A DNA stretch of 64,000 nt from an uncultured cyanobacterium (GCA_937944885.1 CALFBB010000010.1:1-64000), one strand, 5' to 3'; numbered from the stretch's first letter, positions 1 through 9,797 are shown. Numbers and translations are program-made. The notes: generated from the letters alone by a model not told the origin.

Positions 1-362
1 GGTCTCGACAGCGAAAGGAAAGTCAATCCGATGCAGGGCAAAACCGCGACTATTGGCCGTTCTACCAGCTTGAGAGGTTGGTTCGGTACAAAGCAATGGC
101 GGCCGGCGTAAAAGTGGAGGGGGTGCGTCCGCAGCATACACCCAAGGCCTGCCATCGTTGGGGAGCGCTGAAGGCAGGAAAGAAACATGCCTATGTCTGC
201 AGTTGGTGCGGATACGGGGCGCACGCCGATGCCAATGCTGCGAGGAAGATCCGGGACTGGCGCGAGCTGTGCTGCCTGCTTGAGCTTGATGTTCAGGCGG
301 GCGGGCGGAATGACCCAGCCCTGAAGCGTGTAAGCCCAACTGCTGCGCAAGCGGCGGCGTAG
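1..362 (+). pseudogene. tnpB: TnpB (IS200/IS605 OrfB family), C-terminal part, 5' end outside window
   Basis: The frame is open from the left edge (from base 3) to the TAA-type end at 362, so the TTG at 78 given by the ORF track is not the true start. The readable part is the end of a TnpB protein: a zinc-ribbon region followed by HADANAARKI, which carries the last RuvC aspartate of the family. TnpB proteins are RNA-guided nucleases carried by IS200/IS605 elements. The second zinc pair is intact (CSWCG), but the first reads CHRWG where the family normally has CxxC, so one zinc ligand appears to be replaced by Trp. This suggests decay or an already inactive copy. No tnpA is visible here. The family call is firm; whether the missing 5' part is intact cannot be told. 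Confidence 0.85.
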
Positions 363-410
363 CGAGAAGCGCAACCAACCCCCTTCGGGCGGGGGAGGAG
401 GTCAACTATT
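363..410 (+). mobile_element. Probable right end of the IS200/IS605-type element
   Basis: Directly after tnpB a GC-rich hairpin (CCCCC at 379-383 with GGGGG at 391-395) is followed by GTCAAC. IS200/IS605 elements lack terminal inverted repeats and end in a subterminal hairpin just downstream of tnpB, and this region also makes the guide-RNA scaffold. The exact element end is not determined, because the left end lies outside the window. Confidence 0.45.
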
Positions 411-985
411 TTCCTAATGTTGCCTCTGTTACTTCCTCAGCAATCATCACCGGAACACTAGAGAAAGATTGTTAGCAGGCATGGGAACCACCTCTTTTGA
501 CGCTCATCCCATTCGCGTGAGCGGGCCGGAGGCCTCAGAGCGCCAGCTGCAAAACAGCGGCTTCATCTAGTAGGGGGCTCCCCCTTCAGAGAGTCTTGGC
601 TAGAACCTCTCCAGGGGCGGACGGTGCACCCCACCGGACTTTTTGCATTGATTTTGCAGCACCAATGCACCGACAGCAAGGCATTCATGCCAACCGGTTC
701 TCAGCGCCTCGTGGGCTCCCCGATGATGAGGATACTCCCGAGAAGCCCCTACGGCTTTCTCCTGCACCATAGCCTTGCCCAATACGCCCCCACCTGAGGC
801 CGATGCGATTCAACCTCTCAACCCCAATCACCTCAGCCCCATCACCGGTGAAATGAAGGTGAAATGAAACTGGCCGCATTTGCCCCCCGGGGAACCCAGC
901 CTCTACCCCGGTCAAACCCTGCGTCCAACCAACCTGCAGCTAGGCTTGGGCCTGAACCGAAGCCGAGTCAGCCTTGGTCTTCCTC
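411..985. other. No supported gene
   Basis: About 575 bases between the insertion-element remnant and msrA. The short frames on both strands show no recognisable domain or convincing ribosome binding site. A short near-tandem GGTGAAATGAA/GGTGAAATGAA lies at about 848-867. This could be old mobile-element debris. Confidence 0.4.
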
Positions 986-1645
986 TTATACCAACTCGGT
1001 CAGCACCTCTGGCAAACAGACCTTAGTTCCCCCTAAGCCACAGTAACCACCGGGATTTTTAGCCAAATACTGCTGATGATAGTCTTCGGCGTAGTAAAAC
1101 TCCGGTGCATCCAGAATTTCTGTGGTGATTTTGCCGTATCCCTGTGCTCGTAGGGCCTCTTGATAGATATCGCGAGTTTTTTCTGCCCATTCCCGCTGGG
1201 CCTGAGAATAAACATAGATGCCAGAACGGTACTGGGTGCCGACATCGTTACCTTGGCGCATCCCTTGGGTGGGATCATGGTTTTCCCAAAACACCTTCAG
1301 CAGCTGCAGATAGCTCACTTGCGCTGGGTCATAAATCACCCGTACCACCTCATTGTGTCCTGTGAGGCCGGTACACACTTCTCGATAGGTGGGGTTGGGA
1401 GTAAATCCACCGGCATAGCCCACAGCAGTGGTGAATACCCCGGGTATCTGCCAAAACTTGCGCTCTGCCCCCCAGAAGCAACCCATGCCAAATAGGGCCC
1501 ATTCCATCCCTTCTGGGAAGGGCGGTTGCAGCGGATTGCCGTTCACAAAGTGCCGGTTGGTAATCGGCATGGGCTCAGCCCGTCCAGGTAAGGCCTCAGC
1601 TTTTGTAGGCATAGAGGTTTTTTTGCCAAATCCAAAGAGCACCAT
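986..1645 (-). CDS. msrA: Peptide-methionine (S)-S-oxide reductase MsrA
   Basis: 219 residues, a normal length for MsrA with an N-terminal extension of about 45 residues. The catalytic motif GCFWG is present ([13 protein letters not shown]), followed by family blocks [21 protein letters not shown] and [10 protein letters not shown]. The tail [14 protein letters not shown] carries Cys residues in the place of the recycling cysteines. The enzyme reduces methionine-S-sulfoxide in oxidised proteins using thioredoxin. The gene stands alone on the minus strand, with long non-coding gaps on both sides. The start may lie further in, at [11 protein letters not shown], because the first 25 residues are poorly family-like. 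Confidence 0.95.
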   Translation of the reverse strand: MVLFGFGKKTSMPTKAEALPGRAEPMPITNRHFVNGNPLQPPFPEGMEWALFGMGCFWGAERKFWQIPGVFTTAVGYAGGFTPNPTYREVCTGLTGHNEVVRVIYDPAQVSYLQLLKVFWENHDPTQGMRQGNDVGTQYRSGIYVYSQAQREWAEKTRDIYQEALRAQGYGKITTEILDAPEFYYAEDYHQQYLAKNPGGYCGLGGTKVCLPEVLTELV

Positions 1646-2094
1646 AGAGACAATCCGATACGTTTGTTCAACATTTCTTAGTCTAGCTCATGTTTCTAGC
1701 AAATGTCCTCGGCAAGGATGTGCAGATCGTTGAGGGCACGACTGTAAGAAATGATGATTAGAATAGCAGCCCAATCAAAACGCCCTTTGATGATCCTAAA
1801 TACAGTCCTAAGTGTACTTCAATCTTTGTGGGTAAAGCTCCTGAAACTTGAGTTGCATTTACTGTAGTTGCAAAAGCATATCTTTTCATCTTATTTGTTA
1901 TTTGTCTTCCTCTGAGAGTCTTGCTGGTTAAAGGATTGTTTCTGTCTCTTTTTGAGTTTCAATGCTTAGATTTGCTCATACAGCTTCTGCCTAACCCTCA
2001 GTCCTTCTCTCCTCAAAAGAGGGATCCCCGGTCTGTCCTGGCTGATCCTGCCCAATATTGTTTGTGTTCAGCAGGCCAATCTGGAGGATAAAGC
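1646..2094. other. Intergenic region, nothing recognised
   Basis: About 450 bases between msrA and folD. The part from about 1740 to 1990 is clearly more AT-rich than its surroundings and holds no open frame of note. It must contain the msrA promoter (minus strand), but I see no convincing -10/-35 pair or structured RNA. Confidence 0.4.
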
Positions 2095-2964
2095 CTAGTG
2101 GCGGTTGCGCAGGCGGTAACTCTCAAGGGTATTGTGCAACAACATGGTTACTGTCATCGGTCCTACACCTCCGGGCACAGGGGTAATGGCAGAGGCTACC
2201 TCCTTGACCTCTTCGTAACACACATCCCCCACCAATTGGCTGGCTCCTGAGGGGGTGAGGGTGCGGTTGATGCCGACATCGATAACCACGGCTCCCGGTT
2301 TAACCATGTCGGCAGAGAGCAAATGGGGTTTACCCGCCGCCATGACCACAAGATCAGCACGACGGGTTACCTCTGCTAGATCCGGGGTACGCGAATGGGC
2401 TACGGTAACGGTGGCATCGGCAGCCAAGAGCATCAAGCTCAGGGGCTTGCCTACCAGAATGCTCCGCCCCACCACAACAGCTTGCTTGCCGGAAAGCGGG
2501 ATCCCTTCTGTTTGTAACAGGCGCATCACGCCTAGCGGGGTACAACTTTGTAAGCCTGGTTCCCCCCGTACCAAACGCCCCAGGTTCAGCGGGTGCAGAC
2601 CATCCACATCTTTGTCAGGGTCGATGGTCAAAAGGGGCGGGATGGGATCCCAGCCGGAGGGTAAGGGGAGCTGGACTAGGATCCCGTCCACCCGCTCATC
2701 CTGATTCAGCCGGTGGATGGTGTCCAGCAACAGAGAAGGGGATGAGTCGGCAGGGAAGTGCTGACCCAAAGAGACCATGCCCACCCGCTGGCAGGCCCGC
2801 TCCTTTCCCCGGACATAAGCAGCACTGGCGGGATCCTCTCCAACCCGCAACACTGCCAATCCTGGTGGACGACCCACTTGAGCCGTCCAGGCTTGCACCT
2901 GTTCTGCCATCTCAGCTTGTAGGCGGGCCGCCAGGGCCTTGCCATCCAGGATCTTTGCGGGCAT
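2095..2964 (-). CDS. folD: Bifunctional methylenetetrahydrofolate dehydrogenase / methenyltetrahydrofolate cyclohydrolase FolD
   Basis: 289 residues, full length. It interconverts 5,10-methylene-THF and 10-formyl-THF with NADP, supplying one-carbon units in the cytoplasm. Visible signatures are the [11 protein letters not shown] block with the catalytic Tyr and Lys, [28 protein letters not shown], the Rossmann segment [16 protein letters not shown], and [19 protein letters not shown] near the end. The gene lies on the minus strand upstream of nothing that looks co-transcribed; xseA-xseB follow the same strand but are separated by about 130 bases. Confidence 0.97.
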   Translation of the reverse strand: MPAKILDGKALAARLQAEMAEQVQAWTAQVGRPPGLAVLRVGEDPASAAYVRGKERACQRVGMVSLGQHFPADSSPSLLLDTIHRLNQDERVDGILVQLPLPSGWDPIPPLLTIDPDKDVDGLHPLNLGRLVRGEPGLQSCTPLGVMRLLQTEGIPLSGKQAVVVGRSILVGKPLSLMLLAADATVTVAHSRTPDLAEVTRRADLVVMAAGKPHLLSADMVKPGAVVIDVGINRTLTPSGASQLVGDVCYEEVKEVASAITPVPGGVGPMTVTMLLHNTLESYRLRNRH

Positions 2965-3095
2965 TGTTCAGCCAGTCTCCCAGGGTACAGACAAAATCAT
3001 GACAGAACAAGCACGCACAAGGGATCCCCAAGCGCAAAACCCAGGTCAACAGAGGGATTCTATCGGCCTGTCTGCAGGAGCGAGCGAAGGGATCC

Positions 3096-3353
3096 CTAAA
3101 ACGGTTCTGGCTTCTCTGCTTCCGCAGGCTCCGATGCATTGGATTCCTCGAGTTCCTCAATGAGGATCGCCACCTGTTGCCGCTTTTGCTGTAAAAAGGC
3201 TTCGCAGGTTTTCAGGGTTTGAGCCGCTTGCTGAAAGCGCTCCACCACTTCCGCCAAATCCAGCTGCCCCGATTCAATCTCCTGGATCAAGGTTTCCACT
3301 TGGGCAATGGCTGCTTCGTAACGCCAGGGATCCTTACTTTTACGCTGTTTCAT
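3096..3353 (-). CDS. xseB: Exodeoxyribonuclease VII small subunit XseB
   Basis: 85 residues from the ATG at 3353. I prefer this start to the ORF-track start at 3380, because it forms an ATGA overlap with the xseA stop, the usual sign of translational coupling. The protein shows the family pattern: YEAAIAQVETLIQEIESGQLDLAEVVERF, then TLKTCEAFLQQKRQQV. The tail is acidic. It pairs with XseA to form exonuclease VII, which degrades single-stranded DNA in both directions. The stop codon sits in one of the GGGATCCC palindromes (3089-3096). Confidence 0.95.
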   Translation of the reverse strand: MKQRKSKDPWRYEAAIAQVETLIQEIESGQLDLAEVVERFQQAAQTLKTCEAFLQQKRQQVAILIEELEESNASEPAEAEKPEPF

Positions 3354-4600
3354 CCCTCTTCCCCCTGGACCTTTACCCATACCTGTCCTGAGGCCAGTTG
3401 TATCACCAAGCGGGTCTGAGGTGGCAGATGGTGGGTGCGGATTAGGGATCCCTGTTCATCCCGTACCAGCGCGTAGCCGCGTCTGAGCACAGCTTCTGGG
3501 TCAAGGGCTTGCAGGTGCTCCCGCAGAGCCTGCTGCCTTTGCTCCTGCTGCTGGAGATGATGCTGCAGGGATTGAATCAGGCGTTGGCGCTGTTGAATCA
3601 GGCGATCTTGGGCCACCCTGAACAGCCGTTCTGGATGGACAAGGGCCAGGTGCTGCTGGCTGTGGCTGAGGTGTTGCTGGGCGCTGCGCAGAGCTTGCTC
3701 CACGCGGTCGATTAGGGTTTGCCGCAGCTGGTAGACCTGGCGAGACAACTCTTCTAAATCGGGCACAATCTGCTCGGCAGCTGCAGTTGGGGTATGGGCC
3801 GCATAGTCCGCCGCACAATCTGCCAAGGTTTCATCCCGCTGGTGGCCGATGCCTGTAACCACCGGGATCCGACACTCAGCAATGGCCCGTACCACCCGCT
3901 CATCGTTAAAACAGGCCAGATCCTCACTGGCTCCTCCGCCCCGCGCCAGCAAGAGCACTTCCGCCCGTCCATCCTGTTCCACCCGTCGAATAGCCCGCAC
4001 AATCGATTCAGGTGCAGCCTCCCCTTGCACTTGGGCCGGGGAAAACAGCACCCGTAAGCCTGGGTAGCGACGGTTGAGGGTGCGCTGAATATCTCCCCAG
4101 CCAGCGGCATGAGGGGAACTGACCACGGCAATGCACTGGGGGTGAGCAGGTAGGGGCCGTTGATTGTTGAAGAGCCCTTCAGCCCTGAGGCGGTCTTTCA
4201 GCTGTTGAAAGCGAAGCGCCAGCAGCCCTGCTCCCGCCGGTAAGACTTGCCAAATGACCATGCGATAGGTGCTGCTCCGGCTGTAGATCCCTACCTGCCC
4301 CAGCACGATCACCTGCTGCCCCACTTCCGGCCAAAAGCTGAGCTTGGCCGCTTGGTTCTGCCAGATCACCCCACTCAAAGCGTCGCCGGTTTCCGGATCC
4401 GTCAGGGTGAGGAAAAGATGCCCATTGCGGCTGCGGTTGCAACTGGAGACCTCCCCCGTCACCCACAGACGCACGAGGTAGGGATCCCCGCTCAGCAAAG
4501 CGCGCAAATAACCGGATACTCCGCCCACAGAAAGAAGAGGGGCTTCCTCCGTCAGATCCGCTAGGGCCAAGGCTGCTTCTAACCAAATGGGATCACGCAT
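3350..4600 (-). CDS. xseA: Exodeoxyribonuclease VII large subunit XseA
   Basis: 416 residues. An N-terminal OB-fold (about residues 20-115: VRLWVTGEVSSCNRSRNGHLFLTLTD) is followed by the catalytic part with SSPHAAGWGDI, LLARGGGASEDLACFNDE and PVVTGIGHQRDETLADCAADY, all typical of XseA. A Gln-rich coiled region fills about residues 280-370, and the C-terminal AVLRRGYALV block is present. It is the catalytic subunit of exonuclease VII, acting on single-stranded DNA in repair. It overlaps xseB by four bases (ATGA), so the two form an operon on the minus strand. Confidence 0.97.
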   Translation of the reverse strand: MRDPIWLEAALALADLTEEAPLLSVGGVSGYLRALLSGDPYLVRLWVTGEVSSCNRSRNGHLFLTLTDPETGDALSGVIWQNQAAKLSFWPEVGQQVIVLGQVGIYSRSSTYRMVIWQVLPAGAGLLALRFQQLKDRLRAEGLFNNQRPLPAHPQCIAVVSSPHAAGWGDIQRTLNRRYPGLRVLFSPAQVQGEAAPESIVRAIRRVEQDGRAEVLLLARGGGASEDLACFNDERVVRAIAECRIPVVTGIGHQRDETLADCAADYAAHTPTAAAEQIVPDLEELSRQVYQLRQTLIDRVEQALRSAQQHLSHSQQHLALVHPERLFRVAQDRLIQQRQRLIQSLQHHLQQQEQRQQALREHLQALDPEAVLRRGYALVRDEQGSLIRTHHLPPQTRLVIQLASGQVWVKVQGEEG

Positions 4601-4742
4601 AAATCGGAAAGGGGAGCCTGATCAAAATCCTTGCAGCCAAGAGTCATCTTAGAGCAGGAACACCGCGGGGATTAGGGCAGGCCATCCCCCCTTTCGGCAC
4701 GAATATGCGACGATAGGGCGAACAGAGGAGTTGGGTTGAGCT

Positions 4743-5894
4743 GTGACATTCGCCCAGTGGTTGGGGTTGGGGGCATTGCTGGGGTTGTTGGTTCTGCTCT
4801 GGCAGATCCGAGAGATTGTCCTGTTGGTATTCGCAGCCATTGTATTGGCAGTAGCACTAGATACTCTGGCCCAGATCCCGCAACGCTATGGGTTTCGCCG
4901 TGGCCCCTCGCTTGCCATCACCGGTCTAACCGTGCTGGTGGGGGCAATCATGGTGGGGCTGATCGTGGTGCCCCCCCTGGTGGATCAGCTGGGGCGACTG
5001 TTTACCGATGTGGTGCCGGATGGGATCTTGCAGGCGCAGCAGCTGATGGAGAGCTTCATCCTTTCCTTACCCACCGATATTGAGCTGCCCACCTTGAGAG
5101 AATTAGCCAATAGCTTGGTACCTCAAGCTACAGAGTTGGTGCGCCAGGTGCGAGACTTTTTCTCGGAGTCCTTCACAGCCTTTTTCGCGACTTTGATCAA
5201 TCTGCTGTTTGTTATTATCCTCACCATTTTGCTGTTGGTGGATCCGCAAGCTTACACGCAGGCCTTTGTGTCGGTGTTTCCTGCCTTTTATCGCCCTCGC
5301 ATTCGCTACATCCTCAAGCGCTGCGAGTTGGCCCTGCGGGGTTGGTTGATGGGGATCATGCTCACCAGCACCTTGGTGATGCTGCTGAGTGGGATTGGGT
5401 TGTGGATTTTAGGGGTACCCCTCATCCTGGCCAATGCTGTGCTGGCCGGGGTGTTTAATTTCATCCCCAATATCGGCCCAACTCTGAGTGTAGTGGCCCC
5501 GATGCTGGTGGCCCTGACGGATGCTCCCTGGAAATCCCTGGCTGTCCTGGGTTTGTATATCTTGATCCAACAGCTGGAGAGCAGTGTCTTCACCCCGATT
5601 GTGATGTCGCGGCAGGTCTCCCTCCTGCCGGCACTGACATTAGTAGCCCAGATTACGTCTGCTTTTTTCTTTGGGGTACTGGGCCTGTTTCTGGCCGTGC
5701 CTTTGGCGGCGATTATGCAGGTGTGGATTCAGGAGGTGCTGATTCGGGATGTCTTGGATCCTTGGCAAGGATCCCGGACACGCCCCTTATTGAGTCTGGA
5801 CAATGGCCGAGATGAGTGTCTCGATAGATCGAATAGCCTGCCGGCGGAAAGTCGCCCTGAACTGCAGCCGGAAGGTTCGACACGGGAGCGTTGA
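4743..5894 (+). CDS. AI-2E family (PerM/UPF0118) membrane protein
   Basis: 383 residues with GTG start. The fold is the usual one for this family: hydrophobic segments at the N-terminus (about residues 5-75), a central amphipathic region (DQLGRLFTDVVP, LFTDV to LVRQVRDF), and a C-terminal membrane block with VFNFIPNIGPTLSVVAPMLVAL and QQLESSVFTPIVMSRQVSLLPAL, the family signature. Members export varied small molecules or ions; the substrate cannot be read from sequence. The last 60 residues are hydrophilic and not conserved. It lies divergently from xseA, with about 140 bases between. Confidence 0.9.
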   Translation: MTFAQWLGLGALLGLLVLLWQIREIVLLVFAAIVLAVALDTLAQIPQRYGFRRGPSLAITGLTVLVGAIMVGLIVVPPLVDQLGRLFTDVVPDGILQAQQLMESFILSLPTDIELPTLRELANSLVPQATELVRQVRDFFSESFTAFFATLINLLFVIILTILLLVDPQAYTQAFVSVFPAFYRPRIRYILKRCELALRGWLMGIMLTSTLVMLLSGIGLWILGVPLILANAVLAGVFNFIPNIGPTLSVVAPMLVALTDAPWKSLAVLGLYILIQQLESSVFTPIVMSRQVSLLPALTLVAQITSAFFFGVLGLFLAVPLAAIMQVWIQEVLIRDVLDPWQGSRTRPLLSLDNGRDECLDRSNSLPAESRPELQPEGSTRER

Positions 5895-6014
5895 GGCCTT
5901 TCCAACCCAGATTGAGCTGTTTTTGTGACGCTCCTTAAATTTTTCGCGCTAGCGGCCAGAGGGCTTTTATAGTGAGGATCCTGCACCTGTTTTGATGAGC
6001 AGCTCTGCTGAACC

Positions 6015-6389
6015 ATGTCTCATTTCACGACGATTCAAGTCCAGATTAAGGATGGGGAGTTGCTTGCCGAAACCCTGCAGGAGTTGGGCTATCGGGTGGA
6101 GCGGAATGCCAGCCTACGCGGCTATCTCTGGAATCGCACCCGAGCTGACTTTGTCATTCGCCAGAAAAATGGCTATGACCTGGGCTTTCGGCGCAACGGC
6201 GATCACTACGAGCTGGTGGCGGATCTGTGGGGAGCCCAGATCGATCAGCAGGCTTTTCTGGCACCGATTCTGCAGCGCTACGCCCACAAGAGTTTGCTGC
6301 GCTCGGCTCGACAACAGGGCTATACCATCGAGGCGGAAGAGCAATTGGAAGATGGCACTATCCGTGTTGTGGTCGGGCGTTGGGTATAG
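6015..6389 (+). CDS. ycf35: DUF1257 protein, Ycf35 homologue
   Basis: 124 residues. The start MSHFTTIQVQIKDGELL and the block GYDLGFRRNGDHYELVADLWG match the Ycf35 family, which is found in cyanobacteria and in red-algal plastids. Its function is not established. The presence of this gene is one of the stronger signs that the DNA is cyanobacterial. The pentapeptide-repeat gene begins 25 bases downstream on the same strand, so the two may be co-transcribed. Confidence 0.93.
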   Translation: MSHFTTIQVQIKDGELLAETLQELGYRVERNASLRGYLWNRTRADFVIRQKNGYDLGFRRNGDHYELVADLWGAQIDQQAFLAPILQRYAHKSLLRSARQQGYTIEAEEQLEDGTIRVVVGRWV

Positions 6390-6413
6390 GTTAGAGCAGC
6401 TCGGCATCCGCTC

Positions 6414-7523
6414 ATGACAGGTAACTCCCGGCCGGCTGTTCAGGTTAGCGAGGGATCCCGGCCCAGCCCTTGGGATCTGGTTTTGGGGGGGCAACCGGGT
6501 GCAGCCCCTGCTCATGCTCTGGTGCTGGGGGGTATCGAAGGGCTACAACGGCAACTGACCTATGGTGAGGAAGCCGTGCGCCTGGCTGCCCTGCCTCGGT
6601 TGCTCAACTACGGCTCGGTGGGTCTAACCCATCTGATTGAGGCTTTGGCTGGCAATAGCTCTTGGGCGGTGCGCTTGGCGGCTTGGCAGCTGTTATCCCA
6701 GTTGCAGTCTGCTGAGGCTGAGGCTGCCTGTCGCACCTACAGCCCCTTTCGCCCGGTGGGGGGATCCCAGGGGGTGATTGCGGCCTACCGGCGGGGGGAA
6801 CGAGATTTTTCTTATGCAGATTTGGAAAAGGCTGATCTCCAGGAAGCCCGCCTGGGGGGCGTTCATCTGCTGCAGGCCAATCTGAGGGGATCCCAGCTGC
6901 GCCGGTGTAACTTCAACGGTGCCAAGCTGCAGCAAACTGATTTTCGCAAGGCCGATTTGCAACAGGCCAAGCTGAGTGGAGCTGATCTGCAAGGGGCGGA
7001 TCTGCGAGGAGCGGATCTGCGGGGAGTCAAGGTGAGTGGCACCAGCCTCAGGGGAGCCCAACTCTCCGAAGAGACCCTCCTGGAGGAACGGCTGCGCCAC
7101 ATTTGGCATTTACAAAACGTGGGGGGGCAGGGGCAAGATTTCTCCGGTCAAGATCTAAGCAAAGCAGATTTGCGAGGACTGCAGCTCTGTCAAATTCAGT
7201 TGCGAGCCTCTAACCTCAGGGGAGCAGATCTAAGGGGATCCAACTTGCAAGGGGCGGATTTGCGGGGGGCCAATCTGCAACGGGCGGATCTGCGGGGGGC
7301 CAATCTGCAAGAGGCTAACTTAGAAGGGGCAGATCTCACCGGCGCAGAACTGCGCCACGTTACCCTCCAAGGAGCCAACCTGCGGCGGGCAGATATCAGC
7401 CGCGCCAACCTAGAACAGGCCAACCTTCAAGGATCCCTGATTGAAGGGTTGAAACACAGCGGCACTCATATCGCGGGAGTGATCTTTGCCGACGGCACCC
7501 CTCTCAAACCCTGGTGGTGGTGA
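6414..7523 (+). CDS. Pentapeptide-repeat protein with HEAT-like N-terminus
   Basis: 369 residues. About residues 25-110 look like HEAT/armadillo-type helices (AVRLAALPRLLNYG, WAVRLAAWQLLSQLQ). They are followed by two blocks of A(D/N)LXX pentapeptide repeats, roughly residues 135-220 and 240-355, separated by a short linker (LLEERLRHIWHLQNVGG). Such repeats form a right-handed square beta-helix. No signal peptide or membrane segment is seen, so it is probably cytoplasmic. These proteins are numerous in cyanobacteria and their roles are mostly unknown; the HEAT-like part suggests protein binding. The start codon is an ATG, 25 bases after ycf35. Confidence 0.9.
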   Translation: MTGNSRPAVQVSEGSRPSPWDLVLGGQPGAAPAHALVLGGIEGLQRQLTYGEEAVRLAALPRLLNYGSVGLTHLIEALAGNSSWAVRLAAWQLLSQLQSAEAEAACRTYSPFRPVGGSQGVIAAYRRGERDFSYADLEKADLQEARLGGVHLLQANLRGSQLRRCNFNGAKLQQTDFRKADLQQAKLSGADLQGADLRGADLRGVKVSGTSLRGAQLSEETLLEERLRHIWHLQNVGGQGQDFSGQDLSKADLRGLQLCQIQLRASNLRGADLRGSNLQGADLRGANLQRADLRGANLQEANLEGADLTGAELRHVTLQGANLRRADISRANLEQANLQGSLIEGLKHSGTHIAGVIFADGTPLKPWWW

Positions 7524-7579
7524 GTTAGATTGCGCTTGATGAAGTTGATCCCAGCCCCACTCTCTTCCAGAACAGCCAC

Positions 7580-9406
7580 TTAGAACCCAAGACCATCTGC
7601 CCCAGAGGTAACCACTCCTTTTTCTGCATTCAAAGTAACAATTGCTCCATCCCGGATTAAGCGAGTAGCATCCTTTACCCCTACCAACACCGGTACCCCC
7701 AAGCGGGAGCCGATCACCGCCGCATGGGAGGAAGCCCCTTCTTCTTCAGTGATCACCCCAGCTGCCTGTTTGATCGCCTCCACATAACCGGCATCCGTAG
7801 CCTGGGCAACCAAAATATCACCGGCAGTAACCTTACTGGAATCGAGACTGGATTTGATAATACGAGCCGGGCCACTAACTGTGCCTTTGCCAAAGCCTTT
7901 TCCTTGGGCCACCACTGATTTCACTACATCCACCTTAATTAGATCCGTAGAGCCGGCTACACCTGGTAAGGTGCCGGCACTGAGCACCACCAAGTCTCCA
8001 TCGTGGAGCAAGCCCTCCTCTTGAGCCAAGCTAATGGCTGCCTGAAACGTCTGGCGGGTGGTGGCAAAATCCATGACCAACAGAGGCCGCACCCCCCACA
8101 CCAGCTGCATCCGCCGCGCTACTTCCACATGCGGGGTGATCGCCAGGATAGGGGTGCGGGGACGAAACTTGGAAACATTGCGGGCGGTAGCTCCGGTTTT
8201 GGTTAAGGTCATCACCGCCACAGCATCCAACTCACGGGCAATCTCCCCCACCGCACGACTGATGGAGTCAGGGATCAAGCTTTGTCGAGCCGGAATATGG
8301 CCATTGTGCTGACCCAATTCCTGCAGGGTGAGGGAGCGAACTTGCTGGCGCCGCTCTGTGTAGGTTGGGCCGAAGTAATCCTGCTCCATGCGCACGGCAA
8401 TACGGGCCATGGTGGCAACCGCTTCCACCGGATATTTACCCACTGCCGTCTCATTAGAGAGCATCACGGCATCGGTACCATCCAAAATGGCATTGGCCAC
8501 ATCCGAAATTTCGGCCCGGGTAGGGCGGGGACTATGGACCATGCTGTCTAGCATTTGGGTGGCCGTAATCACCGGGATCCCCAGGCAGTTGGCCAATGCA
8601 ATCATCCGCTTCTGTAAGATGGGCACCTCTTCAGCAGGCAGTTCCACCCCCAGATCCCCACGGGCTACCATCACCCCATCGCTGAGGGCCAAGATTTGAG
8701 GCAGTTGTTCAATCGCCTCATGTTTCTCGATTTTGACAATAATCGGCACCCGTTTGCCCACTGCCGCCATCAGCTCGCGCAATTCCAAAACATCAGAGGG
8801 ATCCCGGACAAAGCTGAGGGCTACCCAGTCCACCCCTTGATTGAGGCCAAAGTAGAGATCTTCTTTATCTTTCTGAGTGACCGCCCGGATGCTGAGGCGA
8901 ACCCCAGGGAAATTAACCCCTTTGTTGTTGGAGAGAGTCCCGCCAACAATGGTGCGACAGAAGAGTTCTCCTGCATCGGGATCCACCGCTTCCACCCGCA
9001 TTTCCACTCGGCCATCATCCAGGAGGATGGTTGCCCCCTCCGGTACCTCCTGGGCCAGCTTGTCATAGGTAACCCAACTGCGTTCCTGGGATCCAGCAAT
9101 CGGTTTGCTGGTGAGCACAAAGGGATCCCCAGCCTTGAGGGTAACCGAGCCTTCGGCAAACTTACCCAGGCGAATTTTAGGACCCTGGAGATCCTGAAGA
9201 ATGGCCACTTGAATGCCCAAATCCATAGAGGTTTGGCGGATCAGGCGAATGCTGCGGCGGTGCAACTCATGATCCCCATGGGAAAAATTGAGGCGAAGGG
9301 TCGTGGCCCCTTGCAGGATCATCTCCCGCAAAATCACCGGATCTAGGCTGGAGGGGCCAATAGTAGCGACAATCTTGGTACGCCGAAATGAATTACTTAG
9401 GTGCAT
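7580..9406 (-). CDS. pyk: Pyruvate kinase with C-terminal PEP-utilising mobile domain
   Basis: 608 residues, longer than the roughly 470 of standard pyruvate kinases because of an extra C-terminal domain. The N-terminus RRTKIVATIGPSS, the metal/substrate blocks VARGDLGVELP and ITATQMLDSMVHSPRPTRAE, and the allosteric-type domain are all clear. The last 90 residues contain EEEGASSHAAVIGSRLGVPVL, the phosphohistidine-type mobile domain also seen in PPDK and PEP synthase. This long form is known from cyanobacteria and Bacillus. It converts PEP and ADP to pyruvate and ATP, the last step of glycolysis. The gene is a single unit on the minus strand. Confidence 0.97.
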   Translation of the reverse strand: MHLSNSFRRTKIVATIGPSSLDPVILREMILQGATTLRLNFSHGDHELHRRSIRLIRQTSMDLGIQVAILQDLQGPKIRLGKFAEGSVTLKAGDPFVLTSKPIAGSQERSWVTYDKLAQEVPEGATILLDDGRVEMRVEAVDPDAGELFCRTIVGGTLSNNKGVNFPGVRLSIRAVTQKDKEDLYFGLNQGVDWVALSFVRDPSDVLELRELMAAVGKRVPIIVKIEKHEAIEQLPQILALSDGVMVARGDLGVELPAEEVPILQKRMIALANCLGIPVITATQMLDSMVHSPRPTRAEISDVANAILDGTDAVMLSNETAVGKYPVEAVATMARIAVRMEQDYFGPTYTERRQQVRSLTLQELGQHNGHIPARQSLIPDSISRAVGEIARELDAVAVMTLTKTGATARNVSKFRPRTPILAITPHVEVARRMQLVWGVRPLLVMDFATTRQTFQAAISLAQEEGLLHDGDLVVLSAGTLPGVAGSTDLIKVDVVKSVVAQGKGFGKGTVSGPARIIKSSLDSSKVTAGDILVAQATDAGYVEAIKQAAGVITEEEGASSHAAVIGSRLGVPVLVGVKDATRLIRDGAIVTLNAEKGVVTSGADGLGF

Positions 9407-9554
9407 ATCTCATGTTGCCGAGGGAAAGCAGCCTGGACTCTCCCCTCACACAGGGATCCCCTTGATACGATAACCCGTTTGCTCACTTTTAGCCCTCGCT
9501 TTTGAGGAATTCCCCAGATGAGAGAATGGAAAAGTCCCAACCCGGAGTTGAGCA

Positions 9555-9797
9555 ATGCCCTTAGCACCTGAATATGCTTATCCATTTGAGCACCATCAAA
9601 AGTTCTCCCTGGATAACCCGACCATTTCCAGCCCAGGGCTCTCTAAGCGGGAATATGTGGCCAGCCTCGTGTTACAGGGTATAGTCAGTAACCCCCAAAC
9701 CAACCTTGGTGATCTCCAACCTGAGCAGCGACAAGCTATGGTCTACACAGCAGTGCTCTTGGCAGATGATCTGCTGGCTGCTCTTGCTGCCCAGTAG
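9555..9797 (+). CDS. Small hypothetical protein
   Basis: 80 residues with ATG start, no recognised domain. The C-terminal half (SKREYVASLVLQGIVSNPQ to VLLADDLLAALAAQ) is helical and regular, which argues for a real protein. It is divergent from pyk and ends 26 bases before the convergent gene at 9823. I do not know its function. Confidence 0.5.
   Translation: MPLAPEYAYPFEHHQKFSLDNPTISSPGLSKREYVASLVLQGIVSNPQTNLGDLQPEQRQAMVYTAVLLADDLLAALAAQ

Noticed and set aside
600-915. Overlapping minus-strand ORFs of 60 and 76 codons
   Set aside because: Composition looks like non-coding DNA, with no domain or ribosome binding site.
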